Assembly (NCBI RefSeq): GCF_022539315.1
Contig: NC_066316.1
Location: forward strand, 96,776,179-96,840,178
DNA from: Serinus canaria
Lineage: Eukaryota; Chordata; Aves; Passeriformes; Fringillidae
Direction: 5' to 3'
DNA length: 64,000 nt
Shown: piece after piece, positions 1 through 12,800 of the stretch
Position numbering within the stretch: position 1 is the stretch's first letter
Layout: each line of letters starts with the position of its first letter
The notes under the pieces: model-generated
The model's input: the letters and a program-made list of their open reading frames with translations, nothing else
The model's database searches: none
What the model was told of the DNA's origin: nothing
Position numbers and translations under genes: made by a program

Positions 1-683
1 CTTCTTGTAGCTCACTTTGTGCTCTTATTTGCCCCAGATGGTTGTTGCTACAACAAAGTTGTGTTCTCAGCATATTGAACGGGTTGGAGGAAATTGCAGG
101 CTAAAACTTGCAGTGTACTCAAAATATTTATTGTTCTTGCTAAAATTAACAGCAAACTGATTGATCTGTCATGCTCCTGGGAACAAAAATATCTGGCTCT
201 GTGAGTTGAAATATCATCATGCTGGAAAAGGGCATAATAAATGCCTGGCTTATGAAAGACCCTTTGAGTCTTGCCTGGGTAGCTGAGGTTAAGGAACGTC
301 ATGAGAAAATTTTAATGTTTGCGAGAGAGAGCTTGTAACTAGTGATGAAAATCTCAGGAATTGGAAATGGGATTTTTGTGTTTGTAATGTGTGACAAAAG
401 CCTGTGACCTAAGGGTATTCCTGCTTGCCTTCATATGTGTAGTGTATTGTGTGTGGGGTTATTTTTCCTTCTGCTTTCTATATGCAAGTTCTATCAGGCA
501 GGGGATATCTGAGGGAATGCAAGTGCTGGCACTGTCAAGTTAACTATTGCTGGGTAGTGTGGTTGTTGTAAAAAACAAACTCAACAGGCAATACCTGGCA
601 ATGTGATTTTCAATGGCAAAAGTGTACTGACTATCAATATAAGGAAATAATGGAGTATTTTTACTTTTTGTGCTCTTCTTCAG
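1..683. other. Intron upstream of the first coding exon
   Basis: A good splice acceptor (pyrimidine-rich tract then CAG at 681-683) shows that this stretch is the 3' part of an intron. The transcription start and at least one 5' non-coding exon must therefore lie to the left. I see no coding, RNA or repeat feature here; the short ORFs are chance. Confidence 0.7.
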
Positions 684-829
684 ACTGCTCTGCAATGACT
701 ACAGCAAGATACAGGCCTACCTGGGACTTGGTACTTGACCCATTAGTGTCCTGTAAGCTCTGCCTTGGTGAATACCCCGTGGAGCAGATGACAACAATAG
801 CACAATGCCAATGCATCTTCTGTACCCTG
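684..829 (+). CDS. RNF144A: RNF144A coding exon 1 (start codon, first half of RING1)
   Basis: The exon begins after TTCTTCAG and carries an 11-base leader before the ATG at 695. It encodes residues 1-45 and ends at a consensus donor (CTG|GTGAGT). An in-frame ATG at 650 lies in the intron before the acceptor and is not used. The exon carries RING1 ligands Cys20, Cys23, Cys38, Cys40 and Cys43. Position 40 is Cys where a classical C3HC4 RING has His, which as far as I recall is also true of mammalian RNF144A. Confidence 0.95.
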
Positions 830-3800
830 GTGAGTTTGTGTTCGTTATTAGACATAAAAAACAAGACATGGGTTTAAGTGCAGAAATAGGATGTTTCTGC
901 TGGGAGGGACTCACCCTGAAGTATTGATCTTGCAGTGGAAATAAATACTGTTGCTGTGTACTTGACACAAAAGCTAGGAAGTAAACCCTTGTTTACCTGC
1001 AATAAAAAAATAAATTATTCAGCACTTCGGTATACTGTATAGTTACCTGCTTACCAAGTTTATTCACACTTTCCCGTTTATCTATCAGTGGCTTGGATCT
1101 GAGGGTGGTTTTGGTACTCCTTATGTACCTTATAAAAGACATCTTCTAATGAGTTGGACTGAATGGGAGGGCTGACAAAATCTTCACTTTCTTTCAGAAA
1201 TGTTAGAGACCTTGGTGGAGTCATGCCCACAATTAGTTGAATATCAAAGACTACTGACAGTGGTTTTATGATTTACTGGGTTTTTGTTGGGTGCTGAGGT
1301 GTTTCTTTTTTTTTTTTAACTTGAAAAGAGAGTCTTTCAGCTGAAAGGGATCACTTCAACCATGCTCTTGTGGTCCAAGGGATCACTTCAACCATGCTCT
1401 GTGATCCAACTGCCTGGCCACTTCATGGCTCATCAAAAGCTAAAGCATGGTGTTAAAAGGCATTGTCCAAATACCTCATAAATGCTGCTCTAGAAAGCCT
1501 TTTCCAATGTTTTGTCACCCTCTCTGTACAGAAATGCTTCCTTGTGCCCAGTCTGAATCTTGCCTGGTGCAGCTTTGAACCATTCCCGTCTGTCTTGTCA
1601 ATGGATACTAGGAGAAAAGCTCAGCTTTCTACTTTCTATTTTCCTTCCTCAAGAAGCTTTAGAGAGCAATGAGATCACCCCTCAGTCTCATTCTCTCCAA
1701 ACCAGACAAATCTCAGGTTCTCAGCTGCTCCTTACAGGACACTCCTTCCAGCCCTTTCACCAGCTTTGTTGTCCTCTGGAGATGCATCAAAGGGCCTTCA
1801 CATCCTGAAGTGGTGGGGCCCAGAACCCCACCCATGCTGAAGGTGAGGCTGAACTCTGAACACAGTGGGACAATCACCTCTTTTGAGCAGCTGGCAATGC
1901 TGGGTTTGGTGATCCCAGGATGGGCTTTGCCCTCCTGGCTGCTGGCCGCTGCTGACTAACATGGAGCCTGCTGTCACCCTGCACCCCAGATGCCTTTCTG
2001 CAGGGCTGCTCTCCAGCCACTCCTCTCTTGATTCATACTTGTGCCTGGCATTATTCCATACCAGGTGCAGAAACTGGCAATCCAACTTGTTAAATTTTAT
2101 TCCATTAATCATTTCCCTGCTCCTATTTATCTAGATCTCTCAGCAAGGCATCTTGCCCCTCAACAGAATTAGCAGCAGTTTCCAATTTTGTATCATCAAA
2201 TGTGCTTATGTTACATTTGATTCTTGGGTCCAAACAGTTGATAAACACATTGAACGCATCTGACACTGGAGCTGAGCTCTGAGGAGCAGTGCTGGTGACT
2301 GGTTGCCAAGCAAATGTAGTTCCATTCACTACAACCCTTGGAGCCCCGTTTTACACTTAGGTCATCTCGCAGCTGGACAGCTTATACAGAAGGGTGCTGA
2401 GAGGGACAACATTGAAAGCTTTGCTAAAATCCAGAGAAACTACATCCACTGCCTAATCCTTAATTCCAGGCAGGTGACCTTGTCATAGAAGGTTATCAAA
2501 TTAGTTAAACAGTCTTTCTCCTTTTGATCCTGTGTTGACAGTGCCTGATGATTGCCTTGTTCTTTAAATGCCTTTCAATAGTACCCAGCATAGCCATGCA
2601 CACACTTGTAACTAGGGAGGTATTTAATGTATTATAGATTCTAATTTCACTGTATCATAATTACAGTCACAAAACAGGCTTCCATTACCATATTGTGCAA
2701 ATGCCTACCCAGAATAACAAGAACCTTGTCAGTTAAATACAAAACACTGAGGAACTGTGTAGTATTTGACAAAGAACATCATCATCACAGTTAATGAATA
2801 TTGTTTGTTTAGGAACAAAGGAAACTACTAGTCAGTTCCATCCCTTATACTGAATCAAATTAAAATTTTAGTTCATTAAATATTTTAATGGGTGCAATTG
2901 CACCAAAAACCTTGTAATGATGGTTCAGCAGAGGAAAAATTGAGTATTATCGGTAAGAATATGACTTGTGGGACATGTGGTGCTCAGGCTTTAATTTCCC
3001 AAGAGTTTATGATATGGTATTATAGACTCAGACATGGGATTGGGTGACTTTTGTTTTAATTTAAAAAGTCCTTCCCAGAAAAGTTTTTTGGTGTGTGTTT
3101 TTAATACATAAGATCAAGGATTTTAGTTTATTTGATTTTTCTTCATGGAAATATTACCATTTTTTTAATACTAGATTTCATTTTTCCTGGTGGTTATTGA
3201 AGATATAGGAGGCAATCAATGGAACAGGTAGATCTACTGTGAAAGAAATGTTGCTCAACATGCAAAAGCATATAAAATAATAGGCTCCCTGGAAACTCTT
3301 CTAGTGCTTACAGCTGAGTGTTGTGTTTCTCCCTGGTGCTTGAATGCAAATAATATTTAAATGTCAGTTTTCAGTAACATTTCCATGGCAGCAGAAGGAT
3401 TGGGTTACCAAATACATACTTTCATCTTCACCTTGTTCCTTTCAATGTTTGCTGCCATCCCTGATCTTCTGATTTTTTGGTTAGAATGTGGTTGCTGACT
3501 CTTGCAGCTGTTTTGCAAGATATAACCAGTTGCAGACATCAGATATGTAACCTTTACCGATAACCTGTTCTTAGCAGCTGATATAGTAATCTGACTGATG
3601 ACATGGAGTTTGCATTTTGAACTCTGTTCAGGAGGAATCATAAGCCAGTTTTTCCTACTTCTATTTGATTGTCATGAATAGTTTCTTTAGCTTTGTCCTG
3701 TTTAAAGAGATTTTTGTAGTTGGTCTATCTCTTGTTTGCCACTAATAAGCTTTATATACAGTGACATTTGAGTGCCCTGAAAAAAATTTTTTATCCTAAA

Positions 3801-6800
3801 GCTTTCTCATGAATTAACAGATAGTATTACCCTTGCTTTCCTTGATGATGGTGAGGGAAGTATTAAGAATCAATCCCAATATTGCAAGAGGCAATAGCTA
3901 TAAACCTGTTGCCATCCAGGCCTTCACCTGAAACCCAAGGCCTTCATCTCTACCTTTGGGCCAGCCTGAAGGCTGATAAATTGCTAAAGAAAATACTCCC
4001 ATGAGTCTAGCAAGGTTGTTTGGCCTATTGACAGCCGTTAAGGAAGAGTGTGACAGATATATCAACACCAGTGGAGAATCCTCCACTGGTGTTCTTTCAG
4101 CAATGATTTCCAGAAGCATCAGGGACACTGTGTATGAATTGGGCTTTGTAAATGGCCAAACAATCAAAAAGAGTAGCCTTTTGACTCAAGATTTTGCATG
4201 GAGTCTATGTACAATAGATCCAGTTCATCTCTGCTTTGTTCTTGTTTGACCAATATGTAGTTTTGTTCAGGCTTTTTTTTTTTTTTGTGGTCTTAACAGT
4301 GTTCTTTCCAGGAATATGAGCAAAAAAGAAAAAGGAATGTCCATAAACTGTGAGGACTACTTTTACTACAGCTTTTACTACTAGCTCTAGCCCTTCTGTC
4401 TAAATCACAGCAAGCTGAAATAACATGAATATGAATCACAAAGAGATCTTTCAAGTGTAGTACTACTGCTATGTTGGCAGCATTTGGAACAATGTACAGG
4501 TCTCTCAGTCCTGTATTTCTGTTTGCAAGTCTTGACTCTTTATAATCATAGAAGTGCTGTAGTAAAGATACCATGAAGGATTGTCTCTTCCTGACACTTG
4601 TACAGTAGCACAGCATTTCTATTCAGAAAGATAGAATGGGGACACTGTTTTCATTTGCTTTCTAGCAGAGCTGTGCATGGTTTAAATAGAGCAGACTGCC
4701 ACTCTTCTGCTGATAAGGCACAGGCATTACAATTTCCCATAGTATTATTTTGCCAGTTAGTACAATACTCCATTATTGTTTTTATCATTGTGATCATTAA
4801 TGCCCATACAATGCTGTGAGCTCTCAAGTTTTGTATATCTCATCCATTAGGAATGTTATGAGAATGCATTTTCTCTGGTACATCAAGCAAATCCATTGTT
4901 GGATTGCTTGAGGTACCAGAGAAACATAAGTCTAAAGAATAGGGAGAAAAACAAGCTAACCTGCTGTTAGCTTTTTCTTTGTTTTTCTGAGTATTTTGAA
5001 GGGGCAAACCAGTAGAGAGTCATGTTAACAATAGGACCAGTCTTAAGTCTGCTTGTGTAATTTTGGACCAAAACACCTAAATATCTTTTTATTAAAATTT
5101 TTCCCCACTTTATTAGCTATGTACTGTGTGCTATTTATCTTACATACTTAGATAGTTACTTAGCAGCTGCTTGCCTCAGAAGAAGTAATTGGTTTTGCAT
5201 GTTTTCTTCAGAAAGCTAGAGAAGGAAAAAGGGAGTAAAGCAGAGAACACCACTTTTTGTTAATTTTTTTGGTATTATTTGCTGCACTGAATTTTTACTT
5301 ACTACATAGTAGCTTTTGCTTTTTCAAGGGCATTACGGGAGATAAGCAGGGCGCAATTTTATCCAGTTCCTGTCTGAGATTTGCATTATTTTGTAATCTG
5401 TGATGAAGTTAATGTGCATCTTAATGAGCAGGATGTTTCTTTGATGTGTTACCAATTGTATATGTGCTGAAGTTACAACAGGTTTTTTGCAGTTTATATT
5501 ATTGCATGGAAGTCAAGCAGTTAGTTGCTTGAATGTTTTCTGGTTCATGATTTACATGTACACCTGTGTACATAAATACTGTATAATTTATACACATATA
5601 AAACACACTCATAGATGTGTCAATGTGTTCCAAGTGCAGTGATGCCACTATTACTCAAGACAGGCTAAGCTCCTTTTGACCTCACATTAGTTTATTTAGT
5701 TCCCTTCATGATGTTATGCACTACTGATCATTCTGGTACTAGCGGATTCATTGTTTACTTTACTCAAATTTAAAACCAAAGTCTGTCAAGTAGGCAGTCC
5801 AAACAAGCAAATGTCTAGAAGAAATATGAAGTATGTCAGAAAACTTGTCTTTGATGAAAAAATTTAATTACTCCTCTGTAGCCTACCTTGTTTCTGATAG
5901 AAGAAACTGTAGTCAGGTACATGAAGGAGAGGGCCACCAACAGTCAGAAAATAACAAAACTAAGGTTAAGACCTGCCTTCTGCTTCCTGTTTGTGCTTTC
6001 TTTTTGGTCACATAGCACATGTGGATCAACTTTGGTGTTTGAAACTAACACTGCTTTGTAGATACTCATACTCTGATTCTTGCCTTAAGCACTTGATCCA
6101 GCTGGTTAATCTTATCTGGACCTTTAGGTGTCCCTCTAAGTTTGTTGTATTCTGTCCCAAGTAGCTTGACAGTAGTATAGTGACAGACTGCTGTTTTCAC
6201 TAGTCCTTTTTAAACAAGATTACTGAATTTGCCTAATAATAACCGGTTTTACAGGTCTTCTTAATTTTAATCATTCTGCTATTTGAGCTTCCTTATAGGC
6301 TGATGATCAGCAAGGCAATTCTCATGCCTATAACTGATAACAGGCACCCCTTTTTTTTTTTCTTGTCATGCTTGACAAGTAAAGCACATGGAGCTTCTCT
6401 GAATAGGACAGAAAAAAGTGATTTACTTAGTGTTATCCCTCACTCCAAATGAGGCAGAGGCAGCATCAGCCTCTCCTTCCCCCAGGGCAAGGCAGACACC
6501 AAGAGCCACATGGATGGAAACAGGTGGGCTTGGCTGCCTTCCTGTTAGCTTGTCTCTGCTTGCCAAAAGAAGCCTACCTTAGCAGGGCAGCACTGTGCTA
6601 ACACCAGGCTGTTCCCCACCTCTACCAAAGGAAATGCCTCACTTGCTTGGAGACAGGAGGGAGGGGGAAACCTAATGGGTTGTGAGGTTTTATGGAGTTC
6701 AAGGTCCTTCTTAGCAGCTGTAATGTTTCTTTTTCCCACCATCAAAGTTTAGAGCTTGCTTGTGCTCATATACCACAACCTTAGCAGAGAACTGATACTG

Positions 6801-9800
6801 ATCTTGACATGTGATGTGGCAGAGAGGCTTCATGGTTAGAGGTCCCAGTGTGTTTGCATAGCAGTTCACATGGCTGGCTGCATTCTCATTTGTCTTGTAG
6901 GTAGTGGGATGGCAGAACTCCCTGCTTTATTTAGGAGGTACCACAGAACCCTAGGTGAAAACTAAACTTGATCCAGAGCCTTCTGCTCTCCTCTCCTGTG
7001 TGATGTCACTAAGTGAGATTAATGTCTTCATCAGGCTGTTGGGAAAACTAGCTCATTTTGGTTTGCATAGTGTTTTGCATGTGAAAAAGGAAGGGCCTTT
7101 GTTTGCTGCAGGTGTATTTTCCTCCCACTCAGAATTTCTATTTCTGTTCTGAAATAGAATAAACTTTTCTCAAGAATTTTTGTGGGTCTTTTCCTTCTGA
7201 ATATTTGATTTTCATCCCACATATGTTGGCATTTGAATATAAATTATTTTTTGTAAAGTTTGTGTGTTTTTACCAATTGCAGCCCTAAATAGGTGACAAC
7301 AAAAAGTTTGTGCAAGGTAATGGAGGGATAAAAATTTGTAATGAAAAAAGTTTACATGTACATCTGCTTGAAATACCTATTCAAAGATGAAGAGGTATCA
7401 CAAGGTATTGTCCTTGTGTCATTTGGTCATTTTTTGCTGTCTACTGCTGTGATTGATTCTTCTGAAGAAAAATTGTTCAACTTCAATAAATTTTACAGTA
7501 CACAGCTATAAAAGTGTATATAAAAAATAAGCCCACCACTTCAAAGGCTAGGCAGCTGTTAGTCTGTGTGTCTTTCTCTTTCAAGATACTCAGCTGGAGA
7601 AAGGCACTTGTTTTTCCAGTACTTTTAGTTCTGGTTGCTTGGTCTTGCTTGTGATTTCTGCAGCCATTGATTGTGGTGTCTCAAAGTCTATTTGTCATGT
7701 CCTGACATTTCTCAAGGTGAAGTAGTCATCAGGGCTCCTCTTTCTGCTTTCTTGATAATACATTTCTTCTTGCCTTACTTCATCATGTGTTGACTGATGG
7801 CCTGATGGTGCTGCTCCCTGTACTCAAACTGGTGCAGTCTCATGAGAAGGGATTTGGGGGCTGGACTCAGGGGGTGATGCACCTCATCCTTGATATAAAC
7901 ATCTTGTCTGTGAATTGTTGTTTGCATTCATTAAGAAGCATGTAGCAGGGACTGCTGTGATATTTGGGTGTACTGTCAGAAGGCATTTGGACAGAGGTAG
8001 AACCAGTGCAGCAAAGTCTACTCTGCTGTCCACAGGAGGAATCAACAGCCACCACTGCTCTAGCTACAGCAGAATTTGCAATGGGTGAGTGCCTGCTTCT
8101 GCCAGGAAGCAGCCAGTCCCCATATTAAGATTATACCAGCTGCTGGGAGCACAATGACTCTTGGACAACAATAATTTTTACAGCTTAGGAAAGAATGCTC
8201 AGATGGTTTGTTCTCAAACATGGAAGCACATGGGTTGTGTTTATCTTTCCCAGCCCTCATCCTGTTTGGCCATCATCCACAGGGAAGATGATGTGATTGT
8301 ATTTAGACTGACAATATAGTCTATAACAGGGCTACAGAACAGCTGAAGGAGTCTTTAAACATTGACAACATGGGAAAAAGAGGCATTTACCCTTGGCAAT
8401 TTAAAACAAAAAGTATCTTTAAATTAGGCCAAGTATCAGGAGGATAGAGGCAGGAAACCTGTCAAACAGGGGTCTTCCAAATTGCTTGCCATTTGGGAAA
8501 AACATGTATCAGCTGTAATGTTATCTCTCCCTGGTCCTGGCCAAAGTCTCTCTTTGTGTGTACCTTCTTGTTCACAGCATAAGGCTCTAGGTATTTCCCT
8601 GTTGTGTAGCTCTGGAGTGCCTTGCAGGTTCTTCTCTTGCAAAGTTTGGTATGCTTGTGTAGCAGAATTTTTGTCTCTGTAACAAAACAAAGGATGTAAA
8701 GGATAAACATGTAAGACAGTTCTCTGGTACTGCTTTCAGATTTGAAGTACTGCATGTCAAGATAAGTGAATTTGTTCTTCCTGTGATTTATTCTTAAGAT
8801 GATAAATTAGGGTTAATAAAAATTTGAGTTCTAATAGGGAAGACTTCTTTGCAAGTAGATAATTGTTTCTGAAAAGATGTCTGTAGAAGTGGAAATTATT
8901 TAAGTTCAAAGTATTATAACAAACATTAAACGCTTCTATTGTGCATCTGTCTCAGATCTATGTGGTTTGTGAAGTTGAATGTAGCTTGTGCTTGCAGATT
9001 TGGTCAGTATAGCTGACAGTTTATCCAGTAAAGAAGAAAAATCACTCCCACAGTCAGGCATATGCCTCAAAGAGATCTGTGATTAAGTGTGCATAGATAT
9101 TTTCCAGTAAGTCCCTTGTTAACAAAGTAGGATTAGGGTGATATTAAAAAGCTAGGCTGTAGGTCTGCTGTAGAGAATTGGGCACACTGGAGCAGCAGTG
9201 CGGGAGTGGTTTCGAGTTGAGCCTGTTATTAAACAACAGTAGATTTGAGGCAGTATTATAACTACTTTACACAAAAAGGCCATGTAGTAAATTTGAAAGA
9301 AGCTTAAAACCTCTCTGAGGAACCTACCATTCTTTTTCTTTTCTTGCACGTGTTTTCTTGTGTGTGGTAAGTATACCATGGCAATTTCTCAGAAAGTAGT
9401 TTTCTTCTGTAAAACACTAAGATTAAATTATAATGCTCTTATGATTGGAATGTTGGAATGGAAGGATATAGACTCTACGAAGGGCAGGCAGAAGAAGTGG
9501 AGGTGTCACTCTGTATGTCAGTAACCAGCTGGAGGGTGTGGAGCTACGCTTGGGGACTAAGGAGACAACCAAAAGCTTATGGGTCAGGATTAAAGGGAGG
9601 CCAGGGGCAGGTAACTTTATGGTGGGGTTTGCTACAGGGAGTCCAACTAGGAGGCTGTACAAGAAAATTGGAGGGGCTTTATTTATAAAGGCATGTAGTG
9701 ATTGGACAAGTGGGAATGGCTTCAAACTGAAAAAGAATTGATTTAGATACCAGGATGGAATTCTTTACTATGATGGTGGTGGTGAGGCACTGGACAGGTT

Positions 9801-12800
9801 GCCCAGAGAAGTTGTGAGTACCCCATCTCTGGAACCGTTCAAGGCCACTTTGGATAGAGCTCTGAGCAACCTGGTCTAGTAGAAAGTGTCCCTGCCTATG
9901 GCAAAAGGGCTGGAACTATATGATCTGTAAGGTATGTCCCAACCTAAGCTATGCTATGATTCTGTGATTGATCCTATTACCAGATAACCATTCCTGTTAG
10001 TTTATGCGCTGAAATATTTAAAAAGGTAGCATATGATAGTTATACAAGAATCTCTCTTTCAGGAATAGGGAGGGCTCTAGCCTCGTTGTATCATTCTTCT
10101 TTTTTCAGAGAACACCCCAGATGCAGGCTGCTTGTTTTAGGAGAGTTTTTCTTTTTGAAATTGTTCAGGTTTGTCTAAATGGAAAATATTTTTAGAAAAT
10201 GACATTCAGCGTGAATTTGCTATTTGGACAAAAGGAAGCGAGCTATTTTTCCTAGAGTATTAGTCTTCACCCAAGACACAGACACTCTGATTTTTTTGTA
10301 GTGAAAGAAATTCATTCTCTCTCACACATGCTTTCTCCTCCTGCCCCAGTGAGTATTGCACGCTACCTCACTGCGCTGTTCTAACTGAACCTAAAATAGG
10401 ACATTGCATCATTTTACCCAAAAGATTTACAGGCAGTTTGTGTACGAGTATAAATTGTACATATTCACCAGACTGACTGCAGAATTAGCTTAGGGGAATA
10501 TGCATAGAGCAGCAGAATAACCATGGTATTGGCCTGTCTTATGGAAGGAAAAGATATTACCTTCTTAGAATTAATTTTAAATCAATGTAAAGAAAAATTC
10601 CCAGTATGTACAGCATAAAAATACTACCAAATCTAGTTGATGCTGTAGTAGTTTTGGTCATCTGTATAGCCCCATCACATGAATTTTGAGCTTTGGCTTA
10701 GTGTCCTGTTAGCATAAAAGTGACCCATAGACCAAACTGTAGATTTTTAGCTACAAGACACAAAATAAGTGCTTCTCACTCAATATACATTCATATTCTT
10801 CATGCAGAAGAATCTTCTTACCCTAGAATGCAACACCCAAAGGGATCTTTGCACCTATCCTGATGTCACTTGTAACATGGGTCGCAGAATACCAACCAGC
10901 TTTTCCTGAGTCTTCATGTGGTTGAATGCGCGTTTATGTAATTATATGTGTGTGTGTGTGTATTTATGTATGATATTTTTAGATGTTCATCTAATTCTAG
11001 TTTGCAGATGATATAGAATTTGAGACCAGCAATTTAGTCTACATGTTAATATTATCCTCTTTGAAAAGATTTTCTGCTTGAGCTTTAAAAAATCTCCCTT
11101 GTTGAAAAAGCATGTCAGCCTTTCCTTGTGTTTCTGAAGAGCAGTGTAAACTCCTAGTGATTGTCTGCCCAAAGTGCAGGGTTATCTCCAAGGTTAATAT
11201 TTGTGCACAATAGCAAATGCCTTTGCCTAACTGTAATATTTATTGCTACTAAATACATTGTAAAAAATTATTTCCTGGGTTTTTTTAGAACTTGGTAAAT
11301 GCTAGATTTCTTATTTTTATTTTTCCCCCCTTTCAATTTTATCGGTGCATGTGTTTTGGTTTTTTAAAAATTGTTTTCCAATACCAGCGTGTGATGATTC
11401 TGCATGTAGCGCACACTTCATATGGTGATGGCTATGGCCTAGTGCCAGCACTAAAATACATTTGAAGGTTTAAGAAATAAGTCAAATGATGTAGTGATGA
11501 TATACCTCACTCTTGTCATGTGTTTTTCGCCTTTCCAAATCCATGGAATGATTTAAAAATTTCCCATATGATTTGGCACTTGCATCTCACCATTAGTGTA
11601 ATCAGAAGTCTACATTTTAACAAGTTCCACCTGCAGGATTATCTTTTTGTCCGCCTAACTCAAATAAAAGGTGGTATCTTGGAAAACCACTCCTTGTTTG
11701 CTGCAGTGGTAGCAATAACATGTTCTTAAAAATAAATTAGTTGTAACTTTCCCAAACCATCTCCAGGTGTTCTTAATTACATGCATTTTGTATCAAAAAA
11801 TGACCTCAGGCACCAAGTGAACACATTTTTTTCTGTCAAAGTAGATGGTAGATAAGTGTTATCCCCCCCATGTAAACAGTGAAAGTCAGGATTCCTTTTT
11901 TGGAATTATGATGAGGTTTATTTGGGGTTTCATGTCAGGAGATGTAAATCAAAGCACCAACATCAGAAGTAAGCATGATTTTTTCTGGAATTCTTCTAGA
12001 AGAAAAGGAAAATCCAAAAATTTTGCTGTGGCCTGTGCAGGTTTGTTAGAGCTAAATGCAGGAGAGCAAGATTGTGTTGTGGTTTTGAAATTAGGCAAAA
12101 AATAAGCATTTTGATTCCTATATAGAGTGTGTTGATCTTTGTAACATTAAGCAAAAATATATGAAGCTCTAAAGCTGTGTCACTTCAGTAGTCACAGTAC
12201 ATACCTTCCTGTGTGGCACAATCCTTGATGTATAGAGGTTAGAAGTACAACACATCTTGCTGAGCTTTAAATACTGCACTGTGCTTGGCAGCTTCAGAAA
12301 GTCATTCCTTTATTAGTCATCTGTCTCTGAGGCAACAGAAAAAAAAGTGTTCCCAATTTATATAGGCAGCTTATAGTAAAACTGCTGCTGAATTGGGGTC
12401 TCAATTGATCTTTTTGAGGAAATGGATCTGGGCCAATACTCCTAAAAAATGGATGTACTTCTGCCCTTTGTCATGAGGACAGCAAATGCCTGTAGGATTC
12501 ATGTGTTACCAGGTGACAGAAAAAGTTATGCATGTGTCAGAAGGGACAACAGGGATGGAAAGAGGACAGAGCAGGGATGCACAAGGAGTATGCATACACA
12601 GGGAACAATACAGGAGTAGTGCTCAGGGGAGCTAACTGGTCTCTTCTGATACACATCCATCAGAGGAATAATGAAGATGTTCCTCAGCATATTAGTTTTA
12701 TACACATCAGTGTACTCCTGTAACCTTACTCCAATCTCCTGCCTTAGGTATCTAATTTTAGCTCCTGTTTTCTCTGAGAAAAGTTATGTAATAGACTTCA

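Noticed and set aside
650..694. Upstream in-frame ATG giving an N-terminal extension of RNF144A
   Set aside because: The added codons are the intron's pyrimidine tract before the CAG acceptor at 681-683, and the known protein starts at MTT.
3898..4249. Overlapping ORFs on both strands with somewhat protein-like peptides
   Set aside because: They run through the 13-bp palindrome, carry upstream stops, and match no family I know.
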